From NCBI GenBank assembly GCA_024695565.1, contig JAILHX010000067.1, positions 1-64,000 of the forward strand: a stretch of 64,000 bases of DNA, in the 5' to 3' direction. Position 1 is the stretch's first letter, and every line of letters starts with the position of its first letter. Under the pieces are notes generated by a model, which saw only the letters and a program-made list of their open reading frames with translations, did no database searches and was not told the origin of the DNA. The translations under genes were made by a program, and so were the position numbers. This document shows positions 7,633-17,412 of the stretch, piece by piece. Source of the stretch: Saccharofermentans sp. (GTDB taxonomy: Bacteria; Bacillota_A; Clostridia; Saccharofermentanales; Saccharofermentanaceae).

Positions 7633-9309
7633 ATGCTAGCTAAGACAGTTTGTACTGACCGCCAGTACGAAGCGCTCAAGAAGAGGGCCGATGCGGCCGC
7701 TGCTAAACCGGTAGATTATATTGAGAATTCAATCTATCTTCGTGACCGCGACGAGATACTGAAGACAGCTCGCGAGAAGGTCGACCAGGTGCTCGAACTT
7801 CAGAAGCGCGGACTTATCTGCACAACAGGTAAATTCGTCCCGTCTGTTCATTACCCTCCTATCACTCAATATCCCTTCCATACGCAGGAAGAGGTCATGG
7901 CAACATACAAGATGCCTGAAGACGGACTTCTTGATATTTACGTACATGTTCCTTTCTGCGCGCAGCACTGCAGCTTCTGCCACTATCCCGGCGAATGCGG
8001 AAGCAACAGGGACCTTAGAGAGAAGCAGATCAAGTATTTAGACCATCTCGAGATGGAGATGGATAACTATATGAAATTCTTAGGCGTTGAGAAGATCAAG
8101 GCACGTTCCATCCTCTTCGGCGGCGGAACACCCACCCACATGGATCCCGACCTGTTAGAGCGCATGATGAAGTTCTTCACTGACCGCATCGACCGTACAA
8201 CTGTCACACAGTTCAACTTCGACGTTGATGCTTACACGCTCGTTAAGGAAGCAGGCATCGAGAGACTCAAGATCCTCGCCAAGTACGGTGTTGACCGTCT
8301 CACGATCGGTACACAGAGCCTTAATCCCGATATCCTTACATTGATGTTCCGTGTAGCAAGCGTTGCTACTATTGAAGAAGCTCTTAAGAACTGCAGAGAG
8401 CAGGTCACTGTCGTCGACTATCTCAAGATCAACAAGATGAGAGAAGAAGGCGTCGAGATCACACAGGAGCTCTTAGATAAGACACAGAGACAGGGGTTCG
8501 TTCTCAATATCGAATTTGTTTTCGGATTCATGGGACAGACAGTAGATAACTTCGCAGACGTAATCGAGAAGGCATGCATCCTGCACCAGAGAGGCCTTAC
8601 AGATGAGATCCAGATGTACAGGCTCAAGGTCGATGCATATGGTGACTTCCAGGGCATGATCGGACCTCTCTACGACAGAGATCCCGGCATGTTCCCTGAC
8701 TTCGAAGATACCATGATGCAGAAGGCTGTTGCTGAAGAAGTTCTTAAAAGATACGGTCTCAAGGGCAATCTCCGAAGAGTATATTCCAAGAATCCTTATA
8801 TCTATTCTCATTATGCATACAACCAGTGCTGCGCTCAGTTAGACCAGATCGGTCTGGGTCTTACGGCATTCAGCAGTTTAAGAGACAGATTCTTTATCAA
8901 TACTGACAGCTTTGATGAGTACTATGAGAAAACCGAAGCAGGACTGCTCGCTCTTAACAGAGGTTATGTAAGAGACAAGGAGCAGCAGATCAGATGGTCC
9001 ATCATACTCCCTATCAAAAACACCGAGGTCCGTAAAGACCGCTTCCGCAACATCAACGGTTTTGAGATCGACCAGTGCTTCAAGAAGAAGTGGAAGAAAT
9101 TAATGGATGCAGGTCTTGTGGTAGATAAGCCCGTATTGGGGTATCCGTCTTACACGATGACCGAACTCGGCAAGTTTGTAGCAGACGAAGTCGCAGAGGA
9201 ATTCAACTCCAACGAGTTCCTGCCGTGGGCTGAAGACCAGTATATCCACGGTGACCTCTTCCCTTACGATGACAACTCGACAGAAGATGCTCTCGGCATC
9301 ATCGGATAA
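7633..9309 (+). CDS. HemN-like radical SAM enzyme
   Basis: 558 residues from the ATG at 7633, which has GGAGG eight bases upstream; the ATG at 7618 precedes that site and is rejected. The iron-sulfur motif CAQHCSFC places Cys at 109, 113 and 116. It is followed by FGGGTPTHM (SAM binding) and a GVDRLTIGTQSLN segment, the pattern of the coproporphyrinogen oxidase-like HemN group, and a HemN_C-like C-terminal part. HemN-like enzymes include oxidases, heme-degrading methyltransferases and cyclopropanases, so this is not assigned as HemN; no heme gene is nearby. It heads a cluster with a twin methyltransferase, which makes a methylation-type role plausible (inference). Confidence 0.85.
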   Translation: MLAKTVCTDRQYEALKKRADAAAAKPVDYIENSIYLRDRDEILKTAREKVDQVLELQKRGLICTTGKFVPSVHYPPITQYPFHTQEEVMATYKMPEDGLLDIYVHVPFCAQHCSFCHYPGECGSNRDLREKQIKYLDHLEMEMDNYMKFLGVEKIKARSILFGGGTPTHMDPDLLERMMKFFTDRIDRTTVTQFNFDVDAYTLVKEAGIERLKILAKYGVDRLTIGTQSLNPDILTLMFRVASVATIEEALKNCREQVTVVDYLKINKMREEGVEITQELLDKTQRQGFVLNIEFVFGFMGQTVDNFADVIEKACILHQRGLTDEIQMYRLKVDAYGDFQGMIGPLYDRDPGMFPDFEDTMMQKAVAEEVLKRYGLKGNLRRVYSKNPYIYSHYAYNQCCAQLDQIGLGLTAFSSLRDRFFINTDSFDEYYEKTEAGLLALNRGYVRDKEQQIRWSIILPIKNTEVRKDRFRNINGFEIDQCFKKKWKKLMDAGLVVDKPVLGYPSYTMTELGKFVADEVAEEFNSNEFLPWAEDQYIHGDLFPYDDNSTEDALGIIG

Positions 9310-9345
9310 TAAACGGCCGGAAACATTCACATATAGGAGTAGAAC

Positions 9346-11526
9346 ATGAATAAGAACGAAGACAGAAAAAGACCTCCGATGCTTGATGAAGCTACCATAG
9401 CTGCCGCAACCAAGAATAAGGATACGAAGAAAAAGAAGAAGGTCAAGGAGAATGACAAGACCAGCGTTCTCTATACCCAGCCGACTGAACTCGTCGTTGA
9501 TTCAAAGGATTCCCTGATCCACGTAGGAAGCCTCGATTCATTCGATATCACCAAGGGCGGCATCAAGGCCGGCAAGCTTCTCCTCGCTTACTTCAAGAAC
9601 GGCAGAAAAAAGCAGTTGAAAGATGCTATCGAGATCTACGAGAAGATAATTCCTGATGAGAACTTCGGCGGAGAATATACGGCTCTTGAATGGATCTGCA
9701 AACTCCTTATCGCACCTAAGGAGCAGCAGGAAGACCTCTTAAGACAGCCTCTCGTAAGGAGCTTTTATGAAGTGCTCTCGAAAGATAATTTCGCTGACCT
9801 CAGAATGTATCTTGAACTCAAATACCACATCCGCGAGATCGATAAATATGATGTCGATACCAAAAAGAGGCTCCGCTTCTTAGAAGACTTCATTCTCTTT
9901 AACAATCCTGACAGAGAGCGTTGGGAGAAGACAAGAGCTAACCTCGCCAAGTTCGATATCAAGCAGGGCGAACACATCGCCGACGTCGGTTCCGGTCCCG
10001 GATACTTCTCATTCAAGTTTGCAGATATCGTCGGACCCGAAGGTAAGGTATATGCCATCGAGACTAACCCGATGCACCTTGAGTTCCTGAGAAATTACGT
10101 TGCAGATCACAAGATCGGGAATGTCGAGGTAGTTCAGAGCCAGTTCGAAGGCATCGGCCTGTCGCCTGACGTGAAGGTCGATCTGGTATACTGCTGCTCG
10201 CTTTATCACAACGTTTATGTTGCCTTCACCGACTACGAGAGAGAGAAGTTCGTAGGAAGCATCTATAACGCTCTTAGAGACGGCGGAAGGCTCATTATCG
10301 TTGACAACGATCTGGTCGACAGTAACGAACTGCCTTATCACGGACCTTATATCAGCAAGCATATCCTTGCCAGCCAGCTTTATTATTACGGCTTTAAGCT
10401 GACTGCTGATTTCCAGTTCACTCCGCAGCGTTACGTAATGATATTTGAGAAGGTCGCTATTCCTGAGAAGAAGAGCGTTCCCAACAGCATCGATGATCCG
10501 TGCCACATTCACGTTAACGATGAAGGCTCGCTCATCCGCTACCGTATCATCGGAACAGCCACGTCAGGTTTCTCGATCGGCGGTAAAAAATGCGGCCGCG
10601 TAATGTATGAGGGCTTCAAGAATAATGATGCGAAGAAGATCAAGAAAGCTCATGACATGTTCGCAAAGCTCTGGCCTACCGAGCGTATCGGCGACGACTA
10701 CACGGCACTCATGTGGTTCTGCGAATACTATCTTGCTGACGAAGACACCAGGAAGAAGATGATCGAAGAACCCGTCAACGAGCAGTATTTCAACTTCTTC
10801 GGAGGCAATGATTTCGAGAGACTCAAAAAGTATCTCTGGATCAAATTCGATCTGGCAAAGAAGGCTCCCGCCAATGCGGATCCTGAGTCATCTTTTGAAT
10901 ATTCGGGTGACGAGATGCCTATTCCGCAGCTCAACGAATGGAATGAATACATGGTATTCAATAACCCCAACAGATATCTGTGGGAACATACGGATGAGAT
11001 GCTCGATTATATCGATATCAAACCCGGCGAGCGCATTGCAGACTTAGGCTGCGGAGGCGGTGCCTTCACATACCAGTTCTCAAAGCGCGTCGGCAAGAAG
11101 GGTAAGGTATATGCAACGGAGATCAACAAGGATGCCATGAAGTATCTCGATGAACTCCGCACCACTTACAACATTAAGAACATCAGCACACTCGTTACGA
11201 AAATGAACGATTGCAAGCTGCGCGAAAACTGTGTCGACAAGGTGTTCATGTGCTCAATGTATCACGCTGTATACATCACTGACATCGAATTCGTTAAGGA
11301 TGCATTCATCGCGAGCATCAAGAAGGGATTAAGACCCGGAGGCGAACTCATCATCGTTGACAACGACATGACCAAGCCCGGTACTCCTCCCTACTATGGT
11401 CCGGGAATCACACCCGAACTCATGATCGCCCAGCTCAAGTTCTACGGCTTCAAGCTCAAGAGAATGAAGAAGTTCATTCCTCAGAGATTCATCCTCGTAT
11501 TCGAGTTGGAGGAAGGAAAGGAATAA
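9346..11526 (+). CDS. internally duplicated SAM-dependent methyltransferase
   Basis: 726 residues made of two homologous halves (about 65-375 and 400-726) after a Lys-rich head. Each half has an alpha-helical domain of about 110 residues (GGIKAGKLLLAYFKNG and GGKKCGRVMYEGFKNN start them) and a class I methyltransferase domain. SAM-binding loops are DVGSGPGYF (about 213) and DLGCGGGAF (about 565). Both halves carry the matched acidic segment IIVDND and end with a Pro-Gln-Arg motif (PQRYVMIFE, PQRFILVFE). TATAGGAG supports the start. It follows the radical SAM gene by 36 bases. Both copies look active; the substrate is not known. Pairing with a HemN-like enzyme recalls cyclopropanation and C-methylation systems. 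Confidence 0.82.
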   Translation: MNKNEDRKRPPMLDEATIAAATKNKDTKKKKKVKENDKTSVLYTQPTELVVDSKDSLIHVGSLDSFDITKGGIKAGKLLLAYFKNGRKKQLKDAIEIYEKIIPDENFGGEYTALEWICKLLIAPKEQQEDLLRQPLVRSFYEVLSKDNFADLRMYLELKYHIREIDKYDVDTKKRLRFLEDFILFNNPDRERWEKTRANLAKFDIKQGEHIADVGSGPGYFSFKFADIVGPEGKVYAIETNPMHLEFLRNYVADHKIGNVEVVQSQFEGIGLSPDVKVDLVYCCSLYHNVYVAFTDYEREKFVGSIYNALRDGGRLIIVDNDLVDSNELPYHGPYISKHILASQLYYYGFKLTADFQFTPQRYVMIFEKVAIPEKKSVPNSIDDPCHIHVNDEGSLIRYRIIGTATSGFSIGGKKCGRVMYEGFKNNDAKKIKKAHDMFAKLWPTERIGDDYTALMWFCEYYLADEDTRKKMIEEPVNEQYFNFFGGNDFERLKKYLWIKFDLAKKAPANADPESSFEYSGDEMPIPQLNEWNEYMVFNNPNRYLWEHTDEMLDYIDIKPGERIADLGCGGGAFTYQFSKRVGKKGKVYATEINKDAMKYLDELRTTYNIKNISTLVTKMNDCKLRENCVDKVFMCSMYHAVYITDIEFVKDAFIASIKKGLRPGGELIIVDNDMTKPGTPPYYGPGITPELMIAQLKFYGFKLKRMKKFIPQRFILVFELEEGKE

Positions 11527-11528
11527 TT

Positions 11529-12410
11529 ATGAAGAACGCTATCAGCCAGGCTGTAATAAGCAGCAATACAGGCGACATAGTAAATGCCAAATTCCACCTC
11601 AAGGGCAGGACCGGTGCATGCTGTCTGTCTAACGTTTATAACGTTGCAAAGGACGTAGATCCGCGCGTTTTTGCCAAGCCTAACAAAATCTTGATGGACA
11701 GTTTCTTCAAGCGTCCCTCACTTAACGATCAGGCGATGGAAGGCATCATGAACGTACTTAAGGACGGCATGCTTGTCGAGCAGTCGTACCACTACAGAAC
11801 AGAAACCGAAGTCGCCGCCGTATTCTTCATGGGCGACCACTTCCGCATCGCTCAGGCAGGTGACGTAGTTGTTCTTCACTTCGTTGACGGCATGCTGTTA
11901 AATCCTGAAGTGCTTCAGGATTCAGAAGATCATCCCCGTTTAGGTTCGGAAGATTACGAGGGTGCAGAGACTACCGAAGCCGAAGACTTCGGTCACGGTG
12001 AGAACACGTTCCTTCTCTGCTCGAGGGAATTTGCCAAGGCTATCTCCGAACAGGTATTGGAAGATGAACTTGCAAGAGCAAGCTTCACTCTCGACGAGAA
12101 GCATAACATCACTTCTTACGACTGCAGCCGCTGGCTCAAGGCTTTGCGCGAGATCTTCGAAGAATCTCATATGGGAAAGGAGTATACGGCCATAGCTTTT
12201 TCGATTCCTACTAAAAGACAGCGTCCCGGCAAGAGCGTACTCATCATCGTAATTGTCGTTATTGCTGTAATACTTATCATCTTCTTTGCACTCGGCGCAT
12301 TACGCCGCGGCAAAGGCGGACCCGGAGGTCCCGGTGGTCCCGGCGGTGGACCCGGCGGACGTCCCGGACAAGGACAGGAAGAGCCCTTCGATCCTAACGG
12401 GGGTACATAA
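11529..12410 (+). CDS. membrane-anchored PP2C-like protein with degenerate metal site and Gly/Pro tail
   Basis: 293 residues. Segments follow the PP2C phosphatase order: FFMGDHFRIAQAGDVVVLHF stands where GDSR...Y usually lies, TFLLCSREF stands for LLCSDGL, and GKEYTAIAFSIP for DNITVIVV. The acidic metal ligands of the last two motifs are missing, so it may bind rather than hydrolyse a phospho-ligand. A single transmembrane helix (about 238-258) is followed by a tail rich in Gly, Pro and Gly-Gly-Pro repeats. The start is 2 bases after the methyltransferase stop with GGAGGAAAGG upstream. PP2C relationship is inferred from pattern, not from a search. Confidence 0.55.
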   Translation: MKNAISQAVISSNTGDIVNAKFHLKGRTGACCLSNVYNVAKDVDPRVFAKPNKILMDSFFKRPSLNDQAMEGIMNVLKDGMLVEQSYHYRTETEVAAVFFMGDHFRIAQAGDVVVLHFVDGMLLNPEVLQDSEDHPRLGSEDYEGAETTEAEDFGHGENTFLLCSREFAKAISEQVLEDELARASFTLDEKHNITSYDCSRWLKALREIFEESHMGKEYTAIAFSIPTKRQRPGKSVLIIVIVVIAVILIIFFALGALRRGKGGPGGPGGPGGGPGGRPGQGQEEPFDPNGGT

Positions 12411-12412
12411 CA

Positions 12413-13972
12413 GTGATCCTTAAATATGCACTTAAGAATATCAGCCGTTCCATGGGAAGAAACATTCTCATAGGAATCATAGTGTTCGTCATTGCTACGG
12501 CGGCATGTGTTGCACTGTCCGTCCAGCAGGCGGCAGCAAACGCGCGCCAGAAGAGCATGGAAGGACTCTCCGTATCAGGTCACATCTATGTAGACCGTCA
12601 ATACATTATGGAGAACATGACTCCTGGGCCCGACACCGATATCAGAGAAGTGCTTAAGGAGATGAGCGGCCTTTCGATCGAAGAGATGCAGTACTATGCA
12701 GGCGCTTCGAGCGTTCAGTCATTCAATTACAGCTGCTCCATCTCACCTAACGGAAGCGGCGATCTGGAAGCAATGTCCGCTACAAAGCAGACTGTTCCCG
12801 ATAGCGGCTCCGAACCTGATATAGCCGAGCCTACAAAGCCCGCACAGACAGGTCCCAATGGTGAGACTCCGCCTGATGGACAGCAGCCCGGTCAGATGCC
12901 TGGCCAGCCTACAGATCCGGGGCAGATGCTTCAGAACATGGTCTATCAGGGTGACTTCACTCTGACAGGTTATTCAGATGAGTCGGCAATGACTGACTTC
13001 ATCTCAGGAGTCTGTTCCATAACTGACGGCCGCATGTTCGAAGAAGGCACAAGCGAATTCGAGTGCATCATCGAGCAGCAGCTCGCAACACTCAACGGAC
13101 TTTCCGTAGGAGATCAGATCACGTTGTGCAATCCTAACGACGATACCGAGACCTATACATTTACCATCTGCGGTATCTATAAGAATACGACGGTAAGCAG
13201 CAACGTAACTATGGCTGCAACTGATCCATCGAATGCGATCCTTACAAGCTATCCTGTCGTTGAGAGCATTCTGGCAAACTCCGAAGCAGCAAGCGATAAC
13301 CCGATGAGCAAGAGCATTACCGGAACTTACTTTTTCGCAAGCGTGGAAGACTACGACAAGTTCGAAGAAGAAGTCCGCACGATGGGTCTTACCGAGAAAT
13401 ACACGGTTACTTCAACCGATATCGCGGCGTTCGAACAAAGTCTCGTGCCGCTCGATAACCTGAAGGAATTCGCCAAGACTTTCCTTCTCATCACCCTGCT
13501 TATCGGTGCCGTAGTTCTCGTTGTAATCTCTATCTTCAACATCCGTGACCGCAAATACGAGATCGGCGCACTTGCCGCAATGGGCATGAAGAAGCACCGC
13601 ATCTCAAGCCTCATGCTTACAGAGATCCTGATCGTAACTCTCTGCGCGATCCTCATTGGTTGCGCCGTAGGTTCTGTAATCTCTGTTCCGGTCACCAATT
13701 CACTGCTTGCTGCACAGACGCAGCAGCAGATCGAAGAAGATGCACAGACACAGAGCAACTTCGGACGAGATCAGACCAATGCGACAAAGCCACGCGGAGG
13801 AGATGTTGAGGGCGAAGTTGATTATGTTGATTCAATAGGCTTTTCGACCAACTTCGAAGTATTGCTCCAGATGATCGCAATCGGAGTAGGCCTGTCACTG
13901 GTATCAGGTTCTGCCGCGGTATTCTCGATACTCAGGTACGACCCGAAGCAGATACTGGCAAACAGGGATTAA
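12413..13972 (+). CDS. MacB/FtsX-type ABC transporter permease
   Basis: 519 residues from a GTG two bases after the upstream stop. It has one N-terminal helix (about 20-38), a large external domain (MacB periplasmic-core type, about 40-350) and three C-terminal helices typical of FtsX. The external domain contains a Pro/Gly/Gln-rich insert (about 139-180), and a polar loop rich in Gln and Asp lies between the last helices. The compositional similarity to the Gly/Pro tail of the previous protein is notable. Together with the next ATPase it forms a MacB-like transporter, which usually exports or extracts molecules from the membrane rather than importing them. Confidence 0.85.
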   Translation: MILKYALKNISRSMGRNILIGIIVFVIATAACVALSVQQAAANARQKSMEGLSVSGHIYVDRQYIMENMTPGPDTDIREVLKEMSGLSIEEMQYYAGASSVQSFNYSCSISPNGSGDLEAMSATKQTVPDSGSEPDIAEPTKPAQTGPNGETPPDGQQPGQMPGQPTDPGQMLQNMVYQGDFTLTGYSDESAMTDFISGVCSITDGRMFEEGTSEFECIIEQQLATLNGLSVGDQITLCNPNDDTETYTFTICGIYKNTTVSSNVTMAATDPSNAILTSYPVVESILANSEAASDNPMSKSITGTYFFASVEDYDKFEEEVRTMGLTEKYTVTSTDIAAFEQSLVPLDNLKEFAKTFLLITLLIGAVVLVVISIFNIRDRKYEIGALAAMGMKKHRISSLMLTEILIVTLCAILIGCAVGSVISVPVTNSLLAAQTQQQIEEDAQTQSNFGRDQTNATKPRGGDVEGEVDYVDSIGFSTNFEVLLQMIAIGVGLSLVSGSAAVFSILRYDPKQILANRD

Positions 13973-13984
13973 GGAGGTAGAAAT

Positions 13985-14671
13985 ATGAGTATTCTTGAGA
14001 TGAAAAAAGTATCTTTTACCTACCCCAATAATCCTGTGATCAAGAACTTAAGTTACGGCTTCGAGTGCGGCAAGGTATATGCGATAACCGGACGTTCAGG
14101 TGCGGGCAAGACGACTGTATTGTCCCTGCTCTCAGGCCTCATGGCTCCGGTCAAGGGCAATATCTTATATAACGGTGTCGACATCTCGAAAATAAACAAG
14201 TACGAATACAGAAGCCGCGATGTCGGCGTTATATTCCAGGAATATAATCTCCTGCCCAAGTTCACCGCAAGAGAGAACATACTGCTCTCGCTCGACATAT
14301 CAGGCAAGAAGCTTGATACCCTTAAAGACTTCGGCAAGTTCGATAACAAGAACGATTATGCCGATGCTCTTTTGGAACTCGTAGGTCTTGAGAAAGAAAT
14401 CGCAGACAGCCGCATCCTCAAGATATCAGGCGGTCAGCAGCAGCGTATCGCCATCGCGAGAGCGTTAAGCTTCCAGCCGAAGGTCATACTTGCTGACGAA
14501 CCTACGGGAAATCTTGATACGGATACCAGCGAAGACATAATGAACGTCTTCTTGGATCTCGCCCACAAGAACGGGCGCTCAATAATTATTGTTACTCATT
14601 CTCCGCTCATATCCGAGATGGCTGACGAGAGACTCGAGCTCAAGCCTTTATCGCGCGGAGAAAAAGTATAA
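13985..14671 (+). CDS. ABC transporter ATPase, MacB/LolD type
   Basis: 228 residues, normal for LolD-type ATPases. Walker A GRSGAGKTT, Q-loop VIFQEYNLLP, signature ISGGQQQR and Walker B VILADEPTGNLD are intact; TADEPTGNLD-like Walker B is typical of the MacB/LolD/FtsE subgroup. It partners the upstream FtsX-type permease (12-base gap, AAGGAGG before the ATG). It is the last gene before the importer half of the cluster. Confidence 0.9.
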   Translation: MSILEMKKVSFTYPNNPVIKNLSYGFECGKVYAITGRSGAGKTTVLSLLSGLMAPVKGNILYNGVDISKINKYEYRSRDVGVIFQEYNLLPKFTARENILLSLDISGKKLDTLKDFGKFDNKNDYADALLELVGLEKEIADSRILKISGGQQQRIAIARALSFQPKVILADEPTGNLDTDTSEDIMNVFLDLAHKNGRSIIIVTHSPLISEMADERLELKPLSRGEKV

Positions 14672-14694
14672 ATCCTTAGGGAGGAATTAGTGAC

Positions 14695-15963
14695 ATGAAG
14701 AAGATTTTGGGTTTAATTCTCGCAGTGAGCATGCTGCTCGGACTTTGTTCCTGCGCAGCTAATCAGGGCGGTTCCGATTCAGATGTTATCAAGATCGGTT
14801 ACGTAAACCCTACGACTGGTCCTTTGGCCGGTAACGGTGAAGGCTGCGCCTGGGCAGTAAAGCAGATAACTGACTATGTCAAGGAGCACCCCATCACTGT
14901 AGACGGTAAGGAGAAGACGATCGAGGTCATCGTATATGACTCTGAATCAGACCAGAACAAGTGCACTGAACTTACACAGAAGCTTATCGAAGAAGACAAT
15001 ATCGATCTCATGATCGCTATCCAGACACCCAACACGGTAATCCCCGTAGTTCAGGTCTGTGAGCGCTACGGTATCCCCTGCATCGCTACGCAGGCACCGG
15101 TAGATCCGGTATCTAACGCACTCGATGAATTCCACTGGACCTATGACTTTTTCTACACATTAGACGACGTTTACGAGTCACAGAGAGCGCTCTGGACTCA
15201 GGCAGGCTATGCACCCGGATTAGGTGCAAAGGTCGGCCTGCTCTTCGCTAACGATACAGATGGTACTTCTTGGCACGATCTCTTCGTAAGGCGCCTTGCT
15301 GAAGACGGTTACACCGTTGTAGATCCCGGCCAGTATCCTTCAGGAACAACAGACTTTACAAGTCTTGCAACAACATTCAAGAACGAAGAGATCGATGTTA
15401 TCGCCGGCACGAACATTCCGCCGGATTTCATGAACTCTTACAATGCGATCATCGCTGCAGGCGTTGAGGTAGGCTGCGTTACCATGGGTAAGTGCGCGCT
15501 TCTCCAGAGCGACGTTGAAGCATTGGGCGATCTTGCTGACGGTCTCATGACCCAGGTATGGTGGGCTCCCACCAATCCCTTCAAGTCTGACCTCACAGGC
15601 ATCACATGTGCCGAGATCAACGAGAAGTACAAGGCAGAGAACGGACGCGTCATGCCCCAGCCTACTGCATTTGCATATGCAGGCTTAGAACTCGCGGTCC
15701 AGACATTCATCAAGGCAGGCACGACAAATAAGGATGCAGTCTATAAGGCAATCGGCGAACTCAAGTGCGAGACTATCGTAGGACCTGTTGACTATAACGG
15801 TGAATTGGGCGGACTTAAGTACAGTAATTCCGTACTTACAGGCGGCCAGTGGCAGCGCGACGAGAACGGAGAGCTGCAGCTCATAATAATCGATAACTCC
15901 CTTTATCCGGACATTCCTTTAACAGGTCAGTATCAGCCTGGAAACGCTACTACTAAGAACTGA
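14695..15963 (+). CDS. Liv/urea-type ABC importer substrate-binding lipoprotein
   Basis: 422 residues with a lipoprotein signal (Lys-Lys start, hydrophobic core, Cys near 20 in LCSCAAN) and a type I periplasmic-binding fold of the branched-chain amino acid/urea/amide group (KIGYVNPTTGPLAGNGEG at the start of the mature part). It lies 23 bases after the ATPase and directly before four genes for the permeases and ATPases, so it is the receptor of that importer. GGGAGG supports the start. The ligand cannot be read from sequence; amino acid, urea or small amide are the family options. Confidence 0.88.
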   Translation: MKKILGLILAVSMLLGLCSCAANQGGSDSDVIKIGYVNPTTGPLAGNGEGCAWAVKQITDYVKEHPITVDGKEKTIEVIVYDSESDQNKCTELTQKLIEEDNIDLMIAIQTPNTVIPVVQVCERYGIPCIATQAPVDPVSNALDEFHWTYDFFYTLDDVYESQRALWTQAGYAPGLGAKVGLLFANDTDGTSWHDLFVRRLAEDGYTVVDPGQYPSGTTDFTSLATTFKNEEIDVIAGTNIPPDFMNSYNAIIAAGVEVGCVTMGKCALLQSDVEALGDLADGLMTQVWWAPTNPFKSDLTGITCAEINEKYKAENGRVMPQPTAFAYAGLELAVQTFIKAGTTNKDAVYKAIGELKCETIVGPVDYNGELGGLKYSNSVLTGGQWQRDENGELQLIIIDNSLYPDIPLTGQYQPGNATTKN

Positions 15964-15970
15964 TGATCAA

Positions 15971-16699
15971 ATGGAAAACATGCTCGTATTCGACAATGTG
16001 AATGCGGGATACGGTAAGATCCGGATCCTGAACGGCCTCTCCTTCGAAGTAAAGAAGGGAGAGGTCTTCGGTATAATCGGTCCGAACGGCAGTGGCAAAA
16101 CGACTATGTTCAATGCACTGTTAGGTCTTATAAAGCCAACGGGCGGCAAGATAGTTTTCGACGGCGAAGATGTAACCAAACAATCTGCCAACAAGCGCTG
16201 CATGAAGGGCCTCGGAAGGACATTTCAGATCCCGAAGCCTTTCGAAAACATGAGCGTATATGAGAACGTCCTCGTTGCCGAGGTGCATGGTGCAAGAAGA
16301 CCTGAACACATTGGCAGAAGCGATGCTCTTAAGATCCTCAAGATGACGGGGCTTTTTGATAAACGTGAAGTGCGTTCAGGAGAACTAACTCTCTTAGACC
16401 GCAAAAGACTTGAGGTTGCCAGGGCAATCGGTACGGCCCCTAAACTTCTCCTTCTTGATGAGGTAGCTGCAGGTCTTACGGATGCAGAAGTAAAGGACAT
16501 CATGAAGCTCGTAGCCTCACTCAAGGAAGCGGGCTATACGATCATCTGGATCGAACACATCATAGAGACTATGGTCAATGCCACTGACAGGCTTATGTGC
16601 ATGTCAGAAGGCAAAAACGTCATATGCGGAGACCCTAAGGAAGTCATGAATTCCAAAATAGTCGAAGAATTATACCTGGGGGCGGAATCAGATGAGTGA
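15971..16699 (+). CDS. livG: Liv-type ABC importer ATPase (LivG-like)
   Basis: 242 residues. Walker A GPNGSGKTT, GRTFQIPKPFENMSVYENV (the LivG-type Q-loop region), signature LTLLDRKRLEVARA and Walker B LLLLDEVAAGL are all in place, with the family's RTFQ and AAGL features. The canonical signature is replaced by the LLDRKRLE form found in LivG proteins. It starts 7 bases after the binding-protein stop and overlaps the next ATPase by 8 bases. Confidence 0.9.
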   Translation: MENMLVFDNVNAGYGKIRILNGLSFEVKKGEVFGIIGPNGSGKTTMFNALLGLIKPTGGKIVFDGEDVTKQSANKRCMKGLGRTFQIPKPFENMSVYENVLVAEVHGARRPEHIGRSDALKILKMTGLFDKREVRSGELTLLDRKRLEVARAIGTAPKLLLLDEVAAGLTDAEVKDIMKLVASLKEAGYTIIWIEHIIETMVNATDRLMCMSEGKNVICGDPKEVMNSKIVEELYLGAESDE

Positions 16700-17408
16700 A
16701 CCCGTTCTCCGAGTTGAGGATCTCCGTGTAAATTACGATGATTTCATCGCTGTTGAATCAGCATCACTGTCTATAGAAGAAGGCAAGATAGTATCTGTCG
16801 TCGGTCTTAACGGCGCAGGCAAATCAACCCTCATGAATACTATCGCAGGTCTTAACAAACCCAGGGACGGCAAAGTATTCTTCATGGGCAAAGACATAAC
16901 GGGTCTTCCCGCCGAGAAGATCGCCACATGCGGTTTATCACTGGTTCCTCAGGGCGGCAGCATATTCAATTCCATGTCGGTCCAGGACAATCTTCTGATG
17001 GGCAGTTATCCGAAGAATGCAAGACCTCATGCCAGGGATGCACTGCATCATGTTTACAAACTCTTCCCTGTTCTCGAAGAGAAAAGAAAAAGCCCTGCAG
17101 GAACTTTATCAGGCGGCCAGAGACAGATGGTCGCAATAGGCAGGGCACTGATGACAAAGCCCGCCTGCCTGATCTTCGACGAGATCTCTTTGGGTCTTGC
17201 TCCTGCTGTTATCAAAGACATCTACCGCCGCATTATCGAGATCAATGCGACTCACCATACATCGATACTTCTTATCGAACAGGATACCCAGCGCGCGCTT
17301 AAGGCAAGCGAGTCATTCTACGTAATGTTCAAGGGCAGGGTCGTTATGTCGGGCAAGTCTTCCGAAGTCGATCCGGAAGAACTCAAGAAAGCATATTTCG
17401 GGATGTAA
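16692..17408 (+). CDS. livF: Liv-type ABC importer ATPase (LivF-like)
   Basis: 238 residues. Walker A GLNGAGKST, LSLVPQGGSIFNSMSVQDN, signature LSGGQRQM and Walker B CLIFDEISLGLAP match LivF. GGGGCGG precedes the start inside the livG end. With the livG product it drives ATP-dependent uptake through the LivH/LivM permeases. Confidence 0.9.
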   Translation: MSEPVLRVEDLRVNYDDFIAVESASLSIEEGKIVSVVGLNGAGKSTLMNTIAGLNKPRDGKVFFMGKDITGLPAEKIATCGLSLVPQGGSIFNSMSVQDNLLMGSYPKNARPHARDALHHVYKLFPVLEEKRKSPAGTLSGGQRQMVAIGRALMTKPACLIFDEISLGLAPAVIKDIYRRIIEINATHHTSILLIEQDTQRALKASESFYVMFKGRVVMSGKSSEVDPEELKKAYFGM

Positions 17409-17412
17409 GAAG

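Noticed and set aside
7633..9309. Assignment as heme biosynthesis gene hemN
   Set aside because: The radical SAM core is HemN-like, but no heme genes are near and the gene sits with a twin methyltransferase; family paralogues have other functions.
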